This document shows, piece after piece, positions 9,047 through 17,217 of a stretch of 64,000 nucleotides of DNA (within the stretch, counting starts at the first letter, position 1; every line of letters begins with the position of its first letter). The notes beneath the pieces are model-generated. The model did no database searches, had not been told where the DNA came from, and saw only the letters and a list, made by a program, of their open reading frames with translations. Origin of the DNA: Streptomyces viridochromogenes DSM 40736 (GTDB lineage: Bacteria > Actinomycetota > Actinomycetes > Streptomycetales > Streptomycetaceae); contig NZ_GG657757.1 in assembly GCF_000158955.1 (NCBI RefSeq), forward strand, positions 4,891,773 to 4,955,772, read 5' to 3'. The translations under genes were made by a program, and so were the position numbers.

Positions 9047-10996
9047 ATGGTGCGGTTCGGGCTGCTGGGGCCGCCGGTGTTGTACCGCGACGCCGCGGGC
9101 GGGGGCGGGAGGGAAGCCCGGGGCATCGTGAGCCCCAAGTCCCGTGTCCTGCTGACCGCGTTGCTGCTCGACGCCGGGCGGGTCGTGTCCGTCGAGTCAC
9201 TCAAGGACGCGCTGTGGGGCGAGGACCCACCGGTTTCCGCCCAGGCCTCGCTGCACAATCACGTGGCCCGGCTGCGGCGGCTGCTCGACGATCCCGAACG
9301 GCTGCGGACCGTACCGACCGGGTATGTGCTGCGGGTCGACGAGGGCGAGCTGGACGTCCATGTGTTCGACACCCATGTCACCGCCGCGCGTGCCGCGCAC
9401 ACCGGCCAGGACTGGGAGCGGGTCGTGCGCGAGTGTGCGGCCGCACTCGCGCTGTGGCGGGACGTGCCGCTCGCCGGGCTGCCGGCCGAGGTGGGCGGGT
9501 ACGCCTTCGCCCGGCGGCTGCGCGAGGCACGGCTGCTGCTCCTGGAGTGGCGCCACGACGCCGAGTTGGCGCTCGGCGGTCCACGGCTCCAGGAGCTCGT
9601 CGCGGAACTGGCGGCGCTGACCGCCGAGTATCCGCTGCGGGAGGTGTACCACCGCCAGCTCATGCTCGCCCTGCACCGCACCGGCCGCCAGGCCGAGGCC
9701 CTGGCCGTCCACCACGGCCTGCGCACCCGCCTCGTCGACCGGCTCGGCATCGAGCCCGGGCCGAGCGTGCGGGCGGCGCACGCCGAGGTGCTGCGGGGGG
9801 CCGTGACGTCGCCGACCCCGCCCGCCCAGTTGCCCCCGCCCCCCGCCCACTTCACCGGCCGCACCCTCGTACGCGCCTCCCTGCGCCACACCCTCACCGC
9901 ACCCGGCCCGCGCCCCACGACCGTCATCAGCGGCATGGCCGGTGTGGGCAAGAGCGCCCTCGCGCTGCACCTCGCTCATGAGGTGGCGGAACGTTTCCCC
10001 GATGGGCAGCTCCACCTCGGCCTGCACGGTGCCACCCCGGGCATGACCCCGCTCACCCCCGGCCAGGCGCTCACCGCCCTGCTGCACGACCTCGGCGTGG
10101 AATCCTGCCGTGTCCCCGCACTCCCGGACGCGGCGTCCGCCTTGCTGCGCTCCCTGCTCGCGCCGACGCGCACGCTCCTGGTGCTGGACGACGCCGTGAG
10201 CGCCGCACAGGTCCGGCCGTTGCTTCCGGGCGGCGCCGGGTGCGCGGTGATCGTCACCAGCCGATCGCCGCTCACCACCCTCGACGGCGTCGCCCGCTTC
10301 CCGCTCGCCCCGCTGTCGCAGGAAGAGGGCGCCGACCTGCTGCGAGCGGCCTCAGGTCGCGACGGCCTGGACGGTTCGCAGGCCGCGCGTGCCCTCGTCG
10401 AACTCACCGGCCGCCTCCCCCTCGCCCTGCGCGTCGTCGCCGCGCGGCTCGCCGCACGGCCCGCCCTCACGCCCGAGAAGCTCGCCGGCCAACTGGCCGA
10501 GCGGGAAGGGCGCTTGCGGCATCTGGAGTACGACGACCTGAGCGTGCGCCGCTCGCTGGCGGTCGCGCACCGCGCGCTCGCCGGCTCCGAGCGCCAGACC
10601 GACCGGGACGCCGCCCTCATCCTGCGCCGTATCGGTGCCGTCGATCTGCCCGAGTACGGCGTACCCCTGCTCGCCCGCCTCACCGGCACCGGCGAACGCC
10701 GTACCGAGGCCGCGCTGGACCGCCTGGTCGACGTGGCGCTGCTCCAGGAGCCGGCGTACGGCCGCTACGCACCGCACGACCTCGTACGCGACTTCGCCCG
10801 CGAACTCGCCACGGGGCGGGACGCGGACAGTACTGGTCCCGCGACCGGCACCGTCATGTCCCCGGCCGGCCCGCACCAGGCCGTGCCCGACCGGCCTCCC
10901 CTCCTTCACCCGGCCGGTCCGCCCGCCCTCCCACACCCGGCCGATCCCGCTCCCCTCCATCACCCGGCGGATGACCTGGTCCGCGCCGCCGAGTGA
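9047..10996 (+). CDS. SARP-type regulator with NB-ARC domain (AfsR-like)
   Basis: 649 residues. The N-terminal ~95 residues are an OmpR-like winged helix (MVRFGLLGPPVLYRD, GRVVSVESLKDALWGEDPP). This is followed by a bacterial transcriptional activator (BTAD) helical domain to about residue 250 (YHRQLMLALHRTGRQAEAL). An NB-ARC ATPase follows, with a Walker A (GMAGVGKSALALHLAHE, near 295 to 311), the LLVLDD Walker B and a winged-helix arm. It lacks the long C-terminal TPR array of AfsR and ends in a proline/alanine-rich tail. Streptomyces antibiotic regulatory proteins bind heptameric repeats upstream of secondary-metabolite promoters. Its target is unknown; the PKS about 5 kb away is a candidate. 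Stop codon abuts that of the convergent polymerase gene. Confidence 0.9.
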   Translation: MVRFGLLGPPVLYRDAAGGGGREARGIVSPKSRVLLTALLLDAGRVVSVESLKDALWGEDPPVSAQASLHNHVARLRRLLDDPERLRTVPTGYVLRVDEGELDVHVFDTHVTAARAAHTGQDWERVVRECAAALALWRDVPLAGLPAEVGGYAFARRLREARLLLLEWRHDAELALGGPRLQELVAELAALTAEYPLREVYHRQLMLALHRTGRQAEALAVHHGLRTRLVDRLGIEPGPSVRAAHAEVLRGAVTSPTPPAQLPPPPAHFTGRTLVRASLRHTLTAPGPRPTTVISGMAGVGKSALALHLAHEVAERFPDGQLHLGLHGATPGMTPLTPGQALTALLHDLGVESCRVPALPDAASALLRSLLAPTRTLLVLDDAVSAAQVRPLLPGGAGCAVIVTSRSPLTTLDGVARFPLAPLSQEEGADLLRAASGRDGLDGSQAARALVELTGRLPLALRVVAARLAARPALTPEKLAGQLAEREGRLRHLEYDDLSVRRSLAVAHRALAGSERQTDRDAALILRRIGAVDLPEYGVPLLARLTGTGERRTEAALDRLVDVALLQEPAYGRYAPHDLVRDFARELATGRDADSTGPATGTVMSPAGPHQAVPDRPPLLHPAGPPALPHPADPAPLHHPADDLVRAAE

Positions 10997-12690
10997 TCAC
11001 TTGGCGTCCGCGTAGCACTCCACCACCGCCGTCGTGAACGGGAACCGCACCGGCGTCTCCCCGAAGGTGAGCCGTCCGGCCAGGGCCGCCGCCTCACGGA
11101 TCGCCGTCACGACCGCCGCCGTCTCCTCCTCGGGGCAGTGCACGATCACCTCGTCGTGCTGGAAGAAGACCAGCTCGGCCGAGAGCTCCGCGCAGGTCTT
11201 CCGCAGCGCGGCGAGCAGGAGCAGCGCCCAGTCGGCGGCGCTGCCCTGGACGACGAAGTTGCGGGCGAAGCGGCCCCGCGCGCGGGCGTTGGTGGAGGCG
11301 TAACCGGGCACCCACTGCTGTGCGTCCCGCTGTGTGTCGTCCTCCGAGAGCGGGATGCCCGCCTCCTCCGCGGCCTCGTCCGTCGCCCGGGCCGCGGGGG
11401 GACAGGTGCGCCCCAGCCAGGTCCGCACCAACCGCCCCTCCTCGCCGGCGCGGGCCGCCTCGTCGACGTACGCCACCGCCCTCGGGAAGCGGCGTCTGAG
11501 CGCGGCGAGGTTCTTCAGTCCGTCGCCGGAGGTCTGGCCGTAGACCGCGCCGAGCACGGCGAGTTTGGCCTGGGCGCGGTCGCCGGAGAAGGCACGGTCG
11601 GAGACCGACTGGTACAGGTCGCTCTCCCGGCCGGCCACCTCCATCAGGCCGGGGTCGCGGGAGATCGCGGCGAGCACGCGCGGCTCCATCTGGTCGGCGT
11701 CGGCGACGACGAGCCGCCAGCCGGGGTCGGCGACGACGGCCCGCCGGATCACCTTGGGGATCTGGAGCCCGCCCCCGCCGTTGGTCACCCAGCGCCCGGT
11801 CACCGTGCCGCCCGCGAGGAACTCGGGCCGGAACCGCCCCTCGCGCACCCAGTCCTGCAGCCAGGACCAGCCGTGGGCGACCCAGATGCGGTACAGCTTC
11901 TTGTACTCGAGCAGCGGTTTCACCGCCGGGTGGTCGACCGACTCGATCTCCCACTTACGGGTCGAGGAGACCTTGATGCCGGCCTGCGCGAAGGCCTTGA
12001 CCACGTCGGCGGGCAGGTCGGGGCGGACCCGGCGGCCGAACGCGGTGGACACCTCGTCGGCCAGTTCGGCCAGGCGGCGTGGCTCGCCGCCCCCCGCGTA
12101 CCGCTCGCCCAGCAGGTCGTGCAGCACCGCGCGGTGCACCTCGGCGCGCCAGGGCAGCCCTGACCGGTTCATCTCGGCGGCCACCAGCATGCCCGCCGAC
12201 TCGGCGGCCGTCAGCAGGCGCATCCGGTCGGGGTGTCCGGCCCGCTCGTGCCGGCGCTGCTGCTCGGCGTAGACGGCGAGGAGGTCCGCCAAGGGCAGGT
12301 GGACGCCCTGGGGTTCGAACAGGGAGGACTGCGAGCCCGGTTCGGCGGACCGCTGCGGCGGATCGGGCGGTACGGGGCCGCCGCGCAGCCGGGCCAGGGC
12401 GGCCGCGGCCGAGCGGGGTTCCCCGTACCGCCCCTCGTGCCCGAGGAGGAGCGTCTCGGCGGGCCTCGATGTCGTAGCACCGCTCGACTCGCACCCCCGT
12501 GGCGAGCAGGGCGGGGGTAGACCTCGGCGGTGGACCGCCACACCCACCGCGTGACCCCGGGCCGGCTCCGCACGGCCTCGGCGGGGTCCGTCTCCCGCGT
12601 CACCGGCCCTGCGGGCACCCCGTCCGGACCGAGGGGGGCGACGTCCACGCCACCGTCCTCGGCCGGAGCGAGCGCCCACCGGTCGGCCAT
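10997..12690 (-). CDS. Bifunctional 3'-5' exonuclease/DNA polymerase (family A-like), apparent frameshifts near the 5' end
   Basis: Family A polymerase-like protein of about 563 residues found across actinomycetes. The C-terminal two thirds carry palm/fingers motifs: LVVADADQMEPRVLA (motif A), AKLAVLGAVYGQTSG (O-helix region, motif B) and ELVFFQHDEVIVHCPEEE (motif C, HDE). The N-terminus starts at ATG 12690 (MADRWALAPAEDGG). Three reading frames are needed to cover the first ~80 residues: one extra C at about 12509 to 12511 (in CGCCCTG) and one at about 12461 to 12463 (in GGCCCGCC). Removing both gives a continuous 564-codon gene reading YPRLLATGVRVERCYDIEAAETLL. As it stands, the product would be truncated or would start internally. 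Probably a consensus error; a recent pseudogene is possible. Confidence 0.82.
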
Positions 12691-12764
12691 GCCGCGAGTG
12701 TGGCAGGAGGGTCTGACAACGAGGAGGGTCTGACAACGCCCCTCGCCGCCGCCCACCCGGGCGG

Positions 12765-13508
12765 TCAGGACTCGTCCAGCACGTCCTTCTGGGCCTCCGC
12801 GATCTTCTCCAGCACCCGGGCGAGGTACTGCTCGGTCCGCTCCTTGCCGATGCCGAGGCCGCTGAGGACGCCCTCGCCGTTCTCGTGCTCCAGCAGGGCG
12901 AGCAGGATGTGCTCGGTGCCGATGTAGTTGTGGCCGAGGCGCAGGGCCTCGCGGAAGGTGAGTTCCAGGACCTTCTTGGCGGCCTGGCCGTAGGGCACGA
13001 GCTCCGGGGCCTCGTCGACGGCCGGCGGGAGCGCCGCCGTCGCCGCCTCGCGGACGCTGTCGAGGGAGACGCCCTGCTCGACGATCGCCTTCGCGGCGAG
13101 GCCCTCGGGTTCGGCCAGCAGTCCGAGGACGAGATGCTCGGGCAGGCCCTCGGCGTTGTGCGCGGCCTTGGCGGCGTTGTGCGAGGCCATCACCGTGTTG
13201 CGGGCGCGGGGCGTGTAGCGGTTGAAGCCCTGGCTCGGGTCGAGGTCGGCCGACTCCTTGGGCACGAAGCGCTTCTGCGCCGCCTGCCGGGTGACCCCCA
13301 TGCTCTTGCCGATGTCCGTCCAGGAGGCGCCGGAACGCCGGGCCTGGTCCACGAAGTGGCCGATGAGGTGGTCGGCCACCTCGCCGAGGTGGTCGGCGGC
13401 GATCACCGCGTCCTGGAGCTGCTCGAGGGGTTCCTGGTGAACCTTCTTGATCGCCGCGATCAGGTCGTCGAGGCGTACGGATGACGTGATGTTGGGGTTC
13501 GTCGTCAT
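12765..13508 (-). CDS. Clp N-domain protein with N-terminal HTH segment
   Basis: 247 residues. The N-terminal ~85 residues contain a helix-turn-helix-like stretch (ASWTDIGKSMGVTRQAAQKRF). Residues about 95 to 240 hold two Clp-N-type repeats (TPRARNTVMASHNAAKAAHN and LTFREALRLGHNYIGTEHIL), the domain that serves ClpA/ClpC for substrate or adaptor binding. There is no AAA+ domain. It could be a DNA-binding regulator that senses or recruits Clp substrates; this is inference. ATG 13508 lies 7 bases after a putative -10, so the mRNA is probably leaderless, and the promoter overlaps inverted repeats. Confidence 0.85.
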   Translation of the reverse strand: MTTNPNITSSVRLDDLIAAIKKVHQEPLEQLQDAVIAADHLGEVADHLIGHFVDQARRSGASWTDIGKSMGVTRQAAQKRFVPKESADLDPSQGFNRYTPRARNTVMASHNAAKAAHNAEGLPEHLVLGLLAEPEGLAAKAIVEQGVSLDSVREAATAALPPAVDEAPELVPYGQAAKKVLELTFREALRLGHNYIGTEHILLALLEHENGEGVLSGLGIGKERTEQYLARVLEKIAEAQKDVLDES

Positions 13509-13510
13509 GG

Positions 13511-13557
13511 TGTCAACCGTAGGTTGCCCCCCTCAGGGTGTCAACCGCGAGTTGACA
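13511..13557 (-). promoter_or_regulatory. Promoter and paired operator of the Clp N-domain gene
   Basis: A perfect inverted repeat TGTCAAC-N5-GTTGACA lies at 13539 to 13557, and a partly degenerate copy (TGTCAAC-N5-GTTGCCC) at 13511 to 13529. Read leftward, TTGACA (13545 to 13540) is followed after exactly 17 bases by TACGGT and then, 7 bases on, by the ATG. The operator copies thus overlay the -35 and -10 and suggest autoregulation. Confidence 0.65.
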
Positions 13558-13672
13558 CTCTGCGGCTACTTCGGCGAGGTCGCCACGTAGGAGGTCACCC
13601 GGTACGGGGTGGGCGGGGGCACCGGGCCGACGCGACGCGGGCCCCGGGGCGGTGGCGTGGCACCATCGGCCC

Positions 13673-14773
13673 GTGAGTACCTCCAGCACCGTCGACCGCG
13701 CGTTCGAGGCAGCCCTGTACGAGACCGGCGAGAGGGCCCTCGACGCCGGCGCGTCCCTGCTCGCCGCCGATCCCGCGGCGGACGCTGAACTCGCACGCCG
13801 CGGGGAGGAGTTCGTGGCAGGCGCCTGGCGGCGTGGCTGGCAGCCGGCCGATGTCGTGCGGATCGTCCGGCGCGAGCTGGACGACGTCCACGTACGCCTT
13901 ACGGCGGAGCTGATCCGCGCGCAGTCCGGGCGCGACCGGCCCCGAGGCCGCCGCTGGAGCGCACAGCTCGACGAGCTCCCCGCCGACGCCCCGTCCCGCA
14001 CCGACCGCTTCTCGCACGCCACCGCCGTGCTGGAGCTGTACCGCCTGCTGCTGCGCCTGCCCGCGATCGAGGCCCTCGACGAGTCGCCCGGGGGGCCGAG
14101 GACCGAGTCCCGCATGCTCACCCGCATCCGCGCGCTGCTCGCCAAGGCGGAGGCCACCGGGTTCCCGGAGGAGGCCGAGGCGCTCAGTGCCAAGGCGCAG
14201 GAGCTGATGGCCCGGCACAGCGTCGACGAGGCGCTGCTCGCGTCCCGCGCGCCCTCGCCCGACACGCCCGGCGCCTGCCGGATCGGTGTCGAACCGCCGT
14301 ACGAGCAGGCCAAGGCGGTGCTGCTGGACGCCGTCGCCACCGCCAACCACTGCCGGGCGGTGTGGAACGAGCCCCTCGGCTTCTCCACCGTCGTCGGCTT
14401 CGAGACGGACCTTGAGGTGGTCGAACTCCTCCACACCTCGCTCCTCGTGCAGGCCACGACGGCCATGACGAAGGCGGAGGCCGCGCAGCGCGCCGGCGGC
14501 CGGGGGCGCACCAAGACGTTCCGGCAGTCCTTCCTCGCCGCCTACGCCCACCGCATCGGCACGCGCCTGGCCGAAGCCGCCGAGAGCCAGGTTTCCGACG
14601 ACCTGCTGCCGGTGCTCGCCTCCCGCGACGTCGCCGTCACCGGCCGGCTGGACCGGATGTTCCCGGAGACGACCACCACCCGTCTGCGCGGCGTGCGCGA
14701 CGCGGCGGGCTGGAGTGAGGGCGCGCAGGCGGCGGACCGGGCCCAGGTCGGGCACCGGCCGCCGCTGCGTTGA
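13673..14773 (+). CDS. DUF2786 domain-containing protein
   Basis: 366 residues from GTG 13673 (VSTSSTVDRAFEAALYETGE); an upstream in-frame GTG at 13652 is less likely. The middle segment (SRMLTRIRALLAKAEATGFPEEAEALSAKAQELMARHSV) matches the DUF2786 helical domain; the C-terminal half (AKTKTFRQSF-like region, then AYAHRIGTRLAEAAE) is typical of the same actinobacterial family. The function is unknown. There is no signal peptide and no clear membrane segment, so it is probably cytoplasmic. Divergent from the Clp N-domain gene. Confidence 0.8.
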   Translation: MSTSSTVDRAFEAALYETGERALDAGASLLAADPAADAELARRGEEFVAGAWRRGWQPADVVRIVRRELDDVHVRLTAELIRAQSGRDRPRGRRWSAQLDELPADAPSRTDRFSHATAVLELYRLLLRLPAIEALDESPGGPRTESRMLTRIRALLAKAEATGFPEEAEALSAKAQELMARHSVDEALLASRAPSPDTPGACRIGVEPPYEQAKAVLLDAVATANHCRAVWNEPLGFSTVVGFETDLEVVELLHTSLLVQATTAMTKAEAAQRAGGRGRTKTFRQSFLAAYAHRIGTRLAEAAESQVSDDLLPVLASRDVAVTGRLDRMFPETTTTRLRGVRDAAGWSEGAQAADRAQVGHRPPLR

Positions 14774-14780
14774 CGTCCCG

Positions 14781-15323
14781 TCAGTCGCCGGAGGACTCGA
14801 AGCCGCTCACCGAGGCCTGTGCCGCGCCGCCGGCCCCGTCCCTCCGGGCGACCTCGCCGTACGACCACGTCAGGGTGTGCGCGTCCGTGGTGGCGCCGGG
14901 CAGGGTGAAGGACGCCTTCCGCACGGGGAGGCTCTTCGGGGAGCCCGCCTCACCCCGGACGTAGGTGATGGTGAAGGACGTGGTGCCGCCCTTGCCGAGC
15001 GTGAGCGACTGGGCTTTCGCGCCCTCGTCCGGGGACACGGATGTCGTGCTGTCGTCGGCCAGCAGGTCCACGCCGGGGAAGCCCTTCAGCGTGCACTGCG
15101 CGCCCTTGTTGGTGAGCGTCACGGTGACGGTGCCGGTGTCGCCGGCGGCCGGCGCGGCGCCGGCCGCGACCTCCACGCCCATGTCGCCGATCGCGCACGC
15201 CGAGCCGGCCGGCCGGCCCGCGGTCTTGGCGTCGCCGTCGGCGGACTTGCCGTCGTCGCAGGCGGTCATCAGGAGCGTCGCGGCGAGGGCGGCGGCCAGG
15301 GTGAGGGGAGAAAGGGTGCGCAT
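14781..15323 (-). CDS. DUF4232-like secreted lipoprotein
   Basis: 180 residues. Signal peptide with lipobox LLMTAC, lipidated Cys22, followed by an Asp/Ser-rich linker. The mature domain is an immunoglobulin-like beta-sandwich of the DUF4232 kind (VTVTLTNKGAQCTLKGFPGVDLL, then SFTITYVRG), with two Cys residues (in SACAIG and AQCTLKGFPG) that may form a disulfide. Probably anchored to the outer face of the membrane. The binding partner is unknown. ATG at 15323; the same strand and style as the next lipoprotein gene upstream. Confidence 0.83.
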   Translation of the reverse strand: MRTLSPLTLAAALAATLLMTACDDGKSADGDAKTAGRPAGSACAIGDMGVEVAAGAAPAAGDTGTVTVTLTNKGAQCTLKGFPGVDLLADDSTTSVSPDEGAKAQSLTLGKGGTTSFTITYVRGEAGSPKSLPVRKASFTLPGATTDAHTLTWSYGEVARRDGAGGAAQASVSGFESSGD

Positions 15324-15460
15324 GGGGACCTCTGGTGCGTGATGGCGAAGAGCGGTTCCGACGTGTGGATCATCTCCGACGCGAGGGCCCTCACGCACCC
15401 GGGCATGCCGAGGGGCCGTGCCCGTGAGGCCGCCCTCGTGAGCGGCCTCGACGGCATGGA

Positions 15461-16009
15461 CTAGCCGAGGCCGCCCGTCGGCAGCCCGGTCGGCAGCTTG
15501 CCGCCCTCGGCCTTGGTGTACGTCTCCTCGCCCCGGCCGCCCTCCCAGGTGACCTTCAGGGTGCTCCCGGTCACCGAGTCGACCATCCCGGTCGTCCGGT
15601 CCTTGCTGCCGTCCGTGCACTTCAGGCGGATCATCTGCATCCCGGACTGCTCGCCCGCGGTGCCTGTGCAGACGCTGCCGCCGGTGGCGAAGAGCGCGGC
15701 CTGCTTGCCGGTGACCACCAGGGCCACGGCCTTGCCACCGGTCGTCGCGAGCCAGCTGCCGGCGAGCTTGCCGGCGGCCGATCCGTCAGAGCCGGAGCCT
15801 GAGCCGGAGTCGGCCGAGCCGCCGCCGGTTCCGGCGGACGACGCGGACGACGCGGCCGAGGGGGACGGGCCGGACGCCGCGTCGTCCCCGGAGCCGCCGT
15901 CGCCGCTGCACGCGGTCAGCGCGAGTGCGCCCGCGAGGCCGGCGGCCGCCGCCGCGACCCGCAGCCGCCGACGGGGTCCCGGGCGGCGCGAGAAGATCAC
16001 CGAAGTCAC
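15461..16009 (-). CDS. Putative lipoprotein of unknown function
   Basis: 182 residues. An Arg-rich n-region (SRRPGPRRRLR), a hydrophobic core and lipobox ALTAC with Cys34, then a 45-residue Gly/Ser/Ala/Asp-rich linker and a ~100-residue globular domain starting AGKLAGSWLATTGGKAVALVV. The domain contains two Cys (SVCTGTAG and IRLKCTDG) that could pair. I do not recognise the domain. A long flexible linker suggests that the domain stands off the membrane in the cell wall. Confidence 0.75.
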   Translation of the reverse strand: MTSVIFSRRPGPRRRLRVAAAAAGLAGALALTACSGDGGSGDDAASGPSPSAASSASSAGTGGGSADSGSGSGSDGSAAGKLAGSWLATTGGKAVALVVTGKQAALFATGGSVCTGTAGEQSGMQMIRLKCTDGSKDRTTGMVDSVTGSTLKVTWEGGRGEETYTKAEGGKLPTGLPTGGLG

Positions 16010-16106
16010 TGCAAGCCCCCAAAGCTGTAGCCGTCCGACCGGGCCCGGACCGGCCCCGCCGACCCTTACCGGAACGATCGCAGCAAGCTACCAGGACCGG
16101 TCAAGA

Positions 16107-16132
16107 GCCCCCGGGGCGAGGTCCCCGGGGGC
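16107..16132. terminator. GC-rich hairpin downstream of rpsN
   Basis: Perfect 10-bp arms GCCCCCGGGG (16107 to 16116) and CCCCGGGGGC (16123 to 16132) around a 6-base loop. It lies between the rpsN stop and the next leftward gene, so it probably ends the rpmB-rpsN transcript. There is no T-tract, as is common in Streptomyces. Confidence 0.55.
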
Positions 16133-16181
16133 CCCGACCGGGGCGGCAGCTCAGCGGGGCCGGCCGATCAGCCCCGGCCTC

Positions 16182-16487
16182 TCACCAGGACGCCTTCCGC
16201 ACCCCGGGCAGATACCCCGCGTGCGCCTGCCCCCGCAGACTCACCCGGGACAGTCCGAACGCCCGGAAGTAACCGCGCGGCCGGCCGTCCACCTGGTCCC
16301 GGTTGCGTACCCGTGTGGCGCTCGCGTCGCGCGGCTGCCCGCGCAGCTCCGCCTGGGCGGCGAGCCGCTCCGCCTCCGTCGAGGACGGCCGCCGGACGAT
16401 CTCCTTCAGCTCGGCCCGCCGGGCGGCGTACCGGGCGACGGTCTCCTGCCGCTTCTCGTTCTTCGCGATCTTGCTCTTCTTGGCCAT
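16182..16487 (-). CDS. rpsN: 30S ribosomal protein S14, zinc-independent paralogue
   Basis: 101 residues, MAKKSKIAKNEKRQ at the start and RDASATRVRNRDQVDGRPRGYFRAFGLSR near the C-terminus, the hallmark S14 region. It has no Cys, so it is the C-minus long form rather than the zinc-ribbon short form. In Streptomyces such paralogues replace zinc-binding versions under zinc starvation and free zinc from ribosomes (known for S. coelicolor). Its ATG overlaps the rpmB stop by one base (TGATG), indicating translational coupling. Confidence 0.95.
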   Translation of the reverse strand: MAKKSKIAKNEKRQETVARYAARRAELKEIVRRPSSTEAERLAAQAELRGQPRDASATRVRNRDQVDGRPRGYFRAFGLSRVSLRGQAHAGYLPGVRKASW

Positions 16488-16723
16488 CAGACCCTCACTC
16501 CCCGGGCGCGGATCCGGGCGACGGCCGCCTCGACCCCGATCGCGTCGACCGTCCTGATCCCCCTGACGCTCAGCCGGAGGCGTACGCAACGGCCCTCGCT
16601 CGGCAGCCAGTAGCGCTTGGACTGGATGTTGGGGTCGAACCTGCGGGACGTGCGCCGGTGGGAGTGGGAGACGCGGTTGCCGAAGCCCGGCCGGGCGCCG
16701 GTCAGCATGCAGTGCGCGGACAT
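16487..16723 (-). CDS. rpmB: 50S ribosomal protein L28, zinc-independent paralogue
   Basis: 78 residues starting MSAHCMLTGARPGFGN and containing VSHSHRRTSRRFDPNIQ, the L28 core. The usual paired Cys of the zinc-binding L28 are reduced to one Cys, so no zinc ribbon can form. First gene of the leftward arm of a divergent Zur-type locus, immediately followed by rpsN. Confidence 0.95.
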   Translation of the reverse strand: MSAHCMLTGARPGFGNRVSHSHRRTSRRFDPNIQSKRYWLPSEGRCVRLRLSVRGIRTVDAIGVEAAVARIRARGVRV

Positions 16724-16760
16724 GGGTGGTGACGTACCTCTCTGCCTCAGGTGATGCAAA

Positions 16761-16775
16761 TGGAATTCATTTTCA
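16761..16775. promoter_or_regulatory. Zur-box-like operator
   Basis: The sequence TGGAATTCATTTTCA (reverse TGAAAATGAATTCCA) closely resembles the Streptomyces Zur consensus TGAAAATGATTTTCA, recalled from the literature. It sits between divergent rpmB-rpsN and rpmG-rpmE, in one of the least GC-rich stretches of the window. A TAGTAT hexamer (16777 to 16782) lies 6 bases before the rpmG ATG, so the site would overlap the rightward promoter spacer and block transcription when zinc is sufficient. Confidence 0.75.
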
Positions 16776-16788
16776 GTAGTATAGCGGC

Positions 16789-16953
16789 ATGGCACGCAAC
16801 GAACTCCGGCCGGTCATCAAGCTCCGGTCCACCGCCGGGACCGGCTTCACCTACGTGACCCGCAAGAACCGCCGCAACGACCCGGACCGACTGACCCTGC
16901 GCAAGTTCGATCCCGTCGCCGGCCGCCACGTCGACTTCCGAGAGGAGCGCTGA
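16789..16953 (+). CDS. rpmG: 50S ribosomal protein L33, zinc-independent paralogue
   Basis: 54 residues: MARNELRPVIKLRSTAGTG, then YVTRKNRRNDPDRLTLRKFDP. The core matches L33, but the four Cys of the zinc form are absent. There is no Shine-Dalgarno before ATG 16789 and a -10-like TAGTAT ends 6 bases upstream, so translation is probably from a leaderless mRNA. First gene of the rightward arm; the rpmE2 start follows 2 bases after the stop. Too short for routine ORF calling, but clear by similarity. Confidence 0.93.
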   Translation: MARNELRPVIKLRSTAGTGFTYVTRKNRRNDPDRLTLRKFDPVAGRHVDFREER

Positions 16954-16955
16954 CC

Positions 16956-17213
16956 ATGCGCGAGGGAATCCACCCGGAGTACGGCCCGGTCGTCTTCCGC
17001 GACCGTGCCGCGGACTACGCCTTCCTCACCCGCTCGACCCTCTCCGCCACGGCGGGCGAGAGGACCGTCGAGTGGGAGGACGGCAACACGTACCCCGTCG
17101 TCGACGTCGAGATCTCCGACGTCAGCCACCCCTTCTACACCGGAACCGCCCGCGTCCTGGACACCGCGGGCCGCGTGGAGCGCTTCGAGCGCCGGTACGG
17201 AAAGAAGGGCTGA
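16956..17213 (+). CDS. rpmE2: 50S ribosomal protein L31 type B
   Basis: 85 residues: MREGIHPEYGPVVFRDRAADYAFLTRST then SHPFYTGTARVLDTAGRVERFERRYGKK. This is the type B L31 without the CxxC zinc motif. Known role: replaces zinc-containing L31 during zinc limitation. RBS GAGAGGAG lies inside the end of rpmG, and the gene is 2 bases from it, so the two are co-transcribed. Confidence 0.95.
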   Translation: MREGIHPEYGPVVFRDRAADYAFLTRSTLSATAGERTVEWEDGNTYPVVDVEISDVSHPFYTGTARVLDTAGRVERFERRYGKKG

Positions 17214-17217
17214 CCCC

